Origin: Bremerella volcania
Lineage (GTDB): Bacteria > Planctomycetota > Planctomycetia > Pirellulales > Pirellulaceae
DNA length: 64,000 nt
Assembly (NCBI RefSeq): GCF_007748115.1
Contig: NZ_CP036289.1
Coordinates: forward strand, 2,294,001-2,358,000
Reading direction: 5' to 3'
Below the pieces are notes generated by a model. The model saw only the letters and a program-made list of their open reading frames with translations, did not search any database and had not been told where the DNA came from. This document shows, piece after piece, positions 61,830-64,000 of this stretch. Within the stretch, counting starts at the first letter, position 1. Each line of letters begins with the position of its first letter. The translations under genes were made by a program, and so were the position numbers.

Positions 61830-63263
61830 TTAATGCGGTTGCGCTTTCGACCTTTTCACGAACCCGCGTTCGGTCACCACCGGATCGGTATCGTCCCACC
61901 TGGTTAGCCAGGTCTTGAGTTCCTGCTTCAGTCGCTCGGCGTCCTTGGCATACTTAGAGTCATCGATCAGGTTGGTCAGTTCTTCCGGATCGGCCGTGCG
62001 ATCGTATAGGGCCCACTCGGGCCGGTGATGAAGGCGGTGGACGAGTTGGTCGTCCTTTTCGGTCTTAGTTCGCTTTGCCTTGCGAACCCAGGTGGCGGCG
62101 GGGCTGGCCTTGCCATCCTGGGGTTCCGACTCGAGCCAGGCCAAGGCCTCGGTCAGCGTGGTGTTCGAGGTGATCTCTTCGTCGTGCTGAGGGGACCAGA
62201 TCAGCGTGAAGCGGTCGTCACGGATCGAGCGGATCGGGTAGACCCGCTCGCGGTTGTCGATGATGTTGCAGTTGGTGAACGCACCATAGGCGTACTTGTG
62301 GACTTGCTCGTTGCCGCCGGTCCAGTTCCGCCATTGGCTTTTGCCGTCGAAGTCATCGGCGGTGCCCTTGCCGCCGACTGCTTCCAGAAGCGTCGGAGTG
62401 ACGTCGGCGATCCAGGTAAGTTGAGCATTGCTTTTGCCGGCGGGAATTTTGCCAGGCAGCGCGACCACCATGCCGCTGGCCAGCCCGTCGTTGAAGCAGG
62501 TCCACTTGGCAAACGGGAACGCGTTGCCTTGTTCCGAGCAGAACAGGACGAGCGTCTTGTCGGCCAGCTTTTCGTCGGCCAGTACGCCGCGAAGTTCGCC
62601 GAGCAGCTTATCGAGGTTGGTCACTTCAGCCAGATGCAATTGAAGTTCGCTGCGATAGGCAGGCGTGTCGATCTTGTCGGCTTCCAACTCGAAGGTCTCT
62701 TGGTCGTACTTTGAAGGATCGCCGGTGGTGTATGGGCCGTGACCATCGTGCGAGGCGACCACCAGACAGAACGGTTCGCCTGCGGCCTTGGCCTCTTGGA
62801 TGTAGGCCGTCGCACGGCGGACAAGTTCCGGGTTGCCATCTTTCTGCTTGCTGACGTCGCCGAGATAATCGAACGGGTAAGCATCCCTTGGACCGATATG
62901 CGTTTTGCCCAAGAGGCCCACGCGATAGCCCAGCGGCTGCAGGTAATGGGGCAGGCTCTTGGTCCCCTCGACCGACTTGCTGTGATTGGGCATGGCCCGC
63001 GTCCGCCAGGCCGTGCGCCCGCTGTAAAGCTCTTGCCGAAACGGAGCACACATGGCGACGTTCGCATAAACGCCATCGAGCCGCATGCCATCCTTGGCCA
63101 ACTGATCGAGATTGGGCGTGTGAGCCTGACCACCCCACGGGCCGAGCGAGTCGCGGTCGATGTCATCGCCGATCAAGATCAGGATGTTGGGACGAGTCGT
63201 TTCCGCAGCCAGCCAGGAAGAGGCCAGCAGAACAAGCACGCAGCTCAGAAGAAGCGTTCGCAT
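61830..63263 (-). CDS. secreted sulfatase with CAPFR active-site variant
   Basis: The 477-residue enzyme has a signal peptide (LLLSCVLVLLASSWLAAE). It carries the sulfatase fold (NILILIGDDIDRDSLGPWGG with the metal Asp pair, GLLGKTHIG, ASHDGHGPY, EQGNAFPFAKW). The formylglycine site reads MCAPFRQELYSGR: Cys, Pro and Arg are present, but the usual Ser/Ala before the Arg is Phe. It should still be matured. It probably removes sulfate from glycans. It is distant from the sulfatase at 41394 in sequence. Convergent with the third DUF1559 module. Confidence 0.92.
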   Translation of the reverse strand: MRTLLLSCVLVLLASSWLAAETTRPNILILIGDDIDRDSLGPWGGQAHTPNLDQLAKDGMRLDGVYANVAMCAPFRQELYSGRTAWRTRAMPNHSKSVEGTKSLPHYLQPLGYRVGLLGKTHIGPRDAYPFDYLGDVSKQKDGNPELVRRATAYIQEAKAAGEPFCLVVASHDGHGPYTTGDPSKYDQETFELEADKIDTPAYRSELQLHLAEVTNLDKLLGELRGVLADEKLADKTLVLFCSEQGNAFPFAKWTCFNDGLASGMVVALPGKIPAGKSNAQLTWIADVTPTLLEAVGGKGTADDFDGKSQWRNWTGGNEQVHKYAYGAFTNCNIIDNRERVYPIRSIRDDRFTLIWSPQHDEEITSNTTLTEALAWLESEPQDGKASPAATWVRKAKRTKTEKDDQLVHRLHHRPEWALYDRTADPEELTNLIDDSKYAKDAERLKQELKTWLTRWDDTDPVVTERGFVKRSKAQPH

Positions 63264-63375
63264 GGTGTTTTTCGGTTTGAAAAGAAGAACAGAGCGAGGG
63301 TGGGTTGGTGGCTTTTAGTATAGAAGGGGCGGTGGCGAGTTCCAAGTTTTGGTTTGCCGATGCAGACAGATGCCG

Positions 63376-63795
63376 TTAGATCGCAAACAGCCCAAAGGCC
63401 TCGTCGACGGCTTCACGGCCAGAGTCGATCTTGGCGATGCACGCGTGGCAATAGACCATGTCTGGATAGTCTTTGAGATTCTCAATCGGGCGGCTGCAAA
63501 CGGTGCAGTTCTTGCCTTGCCGATAGGGATAGAAATCGTTCTCCGAAGGGATCTCGGCGAGATGGGTGAGTTGCTGCTTAAGCAGAACGATCGCTGCGGT
63601 CTGTTCGGTTGACTCGCCCCATCCTTCGCGTTGCAGCTCGCGCATGCGCGTGAAGTGAGGATTGGCAGATTCAAGTAATTCGCGTTTCGCTTCCGTCGAG
63701 ACGAGTGTCATCCGCCTGGCGATCGAAAGGATGGCGTCGTCTTCACGTGCGACGGCAACGATGAACCGGGACATCGGGTGGTCGAGGTCAAGCAT
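63376..63795 (-). CDS. small zinc-ribbon hypothetical protein
   Basis: The 139-residue protein has two CxxC pairs near the C-terminus (KNCTVCSRPIENL and VYCHACIAKI), spaced to bind one zinc as in DksA/TraR or rubredoxin-like knuckles. The N-terminal 80 residues are helical (DDAILSIARRMTLVSTEAKRELLE). I do not recognise the family, and it lacks the coiled-coil of DksA. The ATG at 63795 begins MLDLDHPMSRFI; another is in frame 7 codons on. Located 112 bases upstream of the sulfatase. Confidence 0.7.
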   Translation of the reverse strand: MLDLDHPMSRFIVAVAREDDAILSIARRMTLVSTEAKRELLESANPHFTRMRELQREGWGESTEQTAAIVLLKQQLTHLAEIPSENDFYPYRQGKNCTVCSRPIENLKDYPDMVYCHACIAKIDSGREAVDEAFGLFAI

Positions 63796-63902
63796 GGAAC
63801 CGACTCAGTTGTCGAGATGAGCTTGGGTACGAAAAGCAGTGCTTTGGGGAACTACTCGTATCGTACGTTACCAGAGAGAGTCGTGCCAACTTGCGTTTGA
63901 AC

Positions 63903-64000
63903 TTAAAATCTCGTCGGACCAGCATTCGGAATGGAGCCAGCTACCGGTGTTGGATCGCTGGGCGCAATCTCTTCCAGGCGGAGTTCCAGCCACGAGGTGG
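63903..64000 (-). CDS. 3' end of an unidentified gene
   Basis: A minus-strand frame enters from the right edge and ends at a TAA at 63905-63903. The visible residues read TSWLELRLEEIAPSDP, then a short Pro/Gly-rich tail. There is no other stop in this frame within the window. The coding call rests on the codon pattern alone, and the function cannot be known. Confidence 0.5.
   Translation of the reverse strand, partial: TSWLELRLEEIAPSDPTPVAGSIPNAGPTRF

Overview
The window looks like a piece of a planctomycete chromosome, most likely from the Pirellulales (Blastopirellula/Bremerella/Rhodopirellula group). This is inferred from gene content: three prepilin-like DUF1559 genes each with a small lipoprotein partner, two sulfatases, two secreted PQQ-type beta-propellers, a BBP7-like outer-membrane protein, DUF1570 and Gfo/Idh/MocA proteins, many secreted proteins without a clear family, and GC-rich intergenic palindromes. 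No rRNA, tRNA, CRISPR array, prophage or insertion sequence was recognised. Gene order is the loose, strand-mixed arrangement usual for this phylum.

Layout. 1-9 kb: partial SPFH gene, HEAT-repeat lipoprotein, secreted acidic-linker protein, a DisA-type diadenylate cyclase domain protein with a GNAT, NnrE, an FmdB zinc ribbon and a PQQ propeller. 8-19 kb: DUF1570, a fused iron-type ABC permease, a Tat-exported oxidoreductase, UVR-motif protein, ArfB, a second PQQ propeller, sugar-phosphate isomerase, TraB/GumN protein and an outer-membrane protein. 19-26 kb: aldo/keto reductase, an FAAL-ACP-alpha-oxoamine synthase fusion, PhoD and an EEP-family phosphatase. 26.6-30.2 kb: a TetR gene and four co-directional enzyme genes that share an ACAGAC-N2-GTCTGT operator. 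30-34.6 kb: rsmA, ribE, eno and two small membrane proteins. 35-39.5 kb: two CsrA genes on opposite strands, each preceded by a sigma-54-like GG-N10-GC element, flanking a lipase-like lipoprotein and a DegT aminotransferase. 40-44 kb: degenerate Nudix-like protein, TPR protein, sulfatase, SurE. 44.6-48 kb: two DUF1559/lipoprotein modules. 48-55 kb: GNAT, guaA with a structured leader, a candidate small RNA, ettA, a Lys/Ala-rich small protein, proC. 55-64 kb: repeat-rich spacer, a SelA-like protein lacking the PLP lysine, two secreted proteins, a third DUF1559 module, a second sulfatase, a zinc-ribbon protein and the end of a further gene.

The strongest leads for new biology are the SelA-like pseudoenzyme (56.5-57.9 kb), the paired CsrA genes with sigma-54-like promoters, the small self-contained TetR regulon, the antisense-strand RNA candidate between guaA and ettA, the diadenylate-cyclase-like protein with an RHW motif, and several families of perfect intergenic palindromes.
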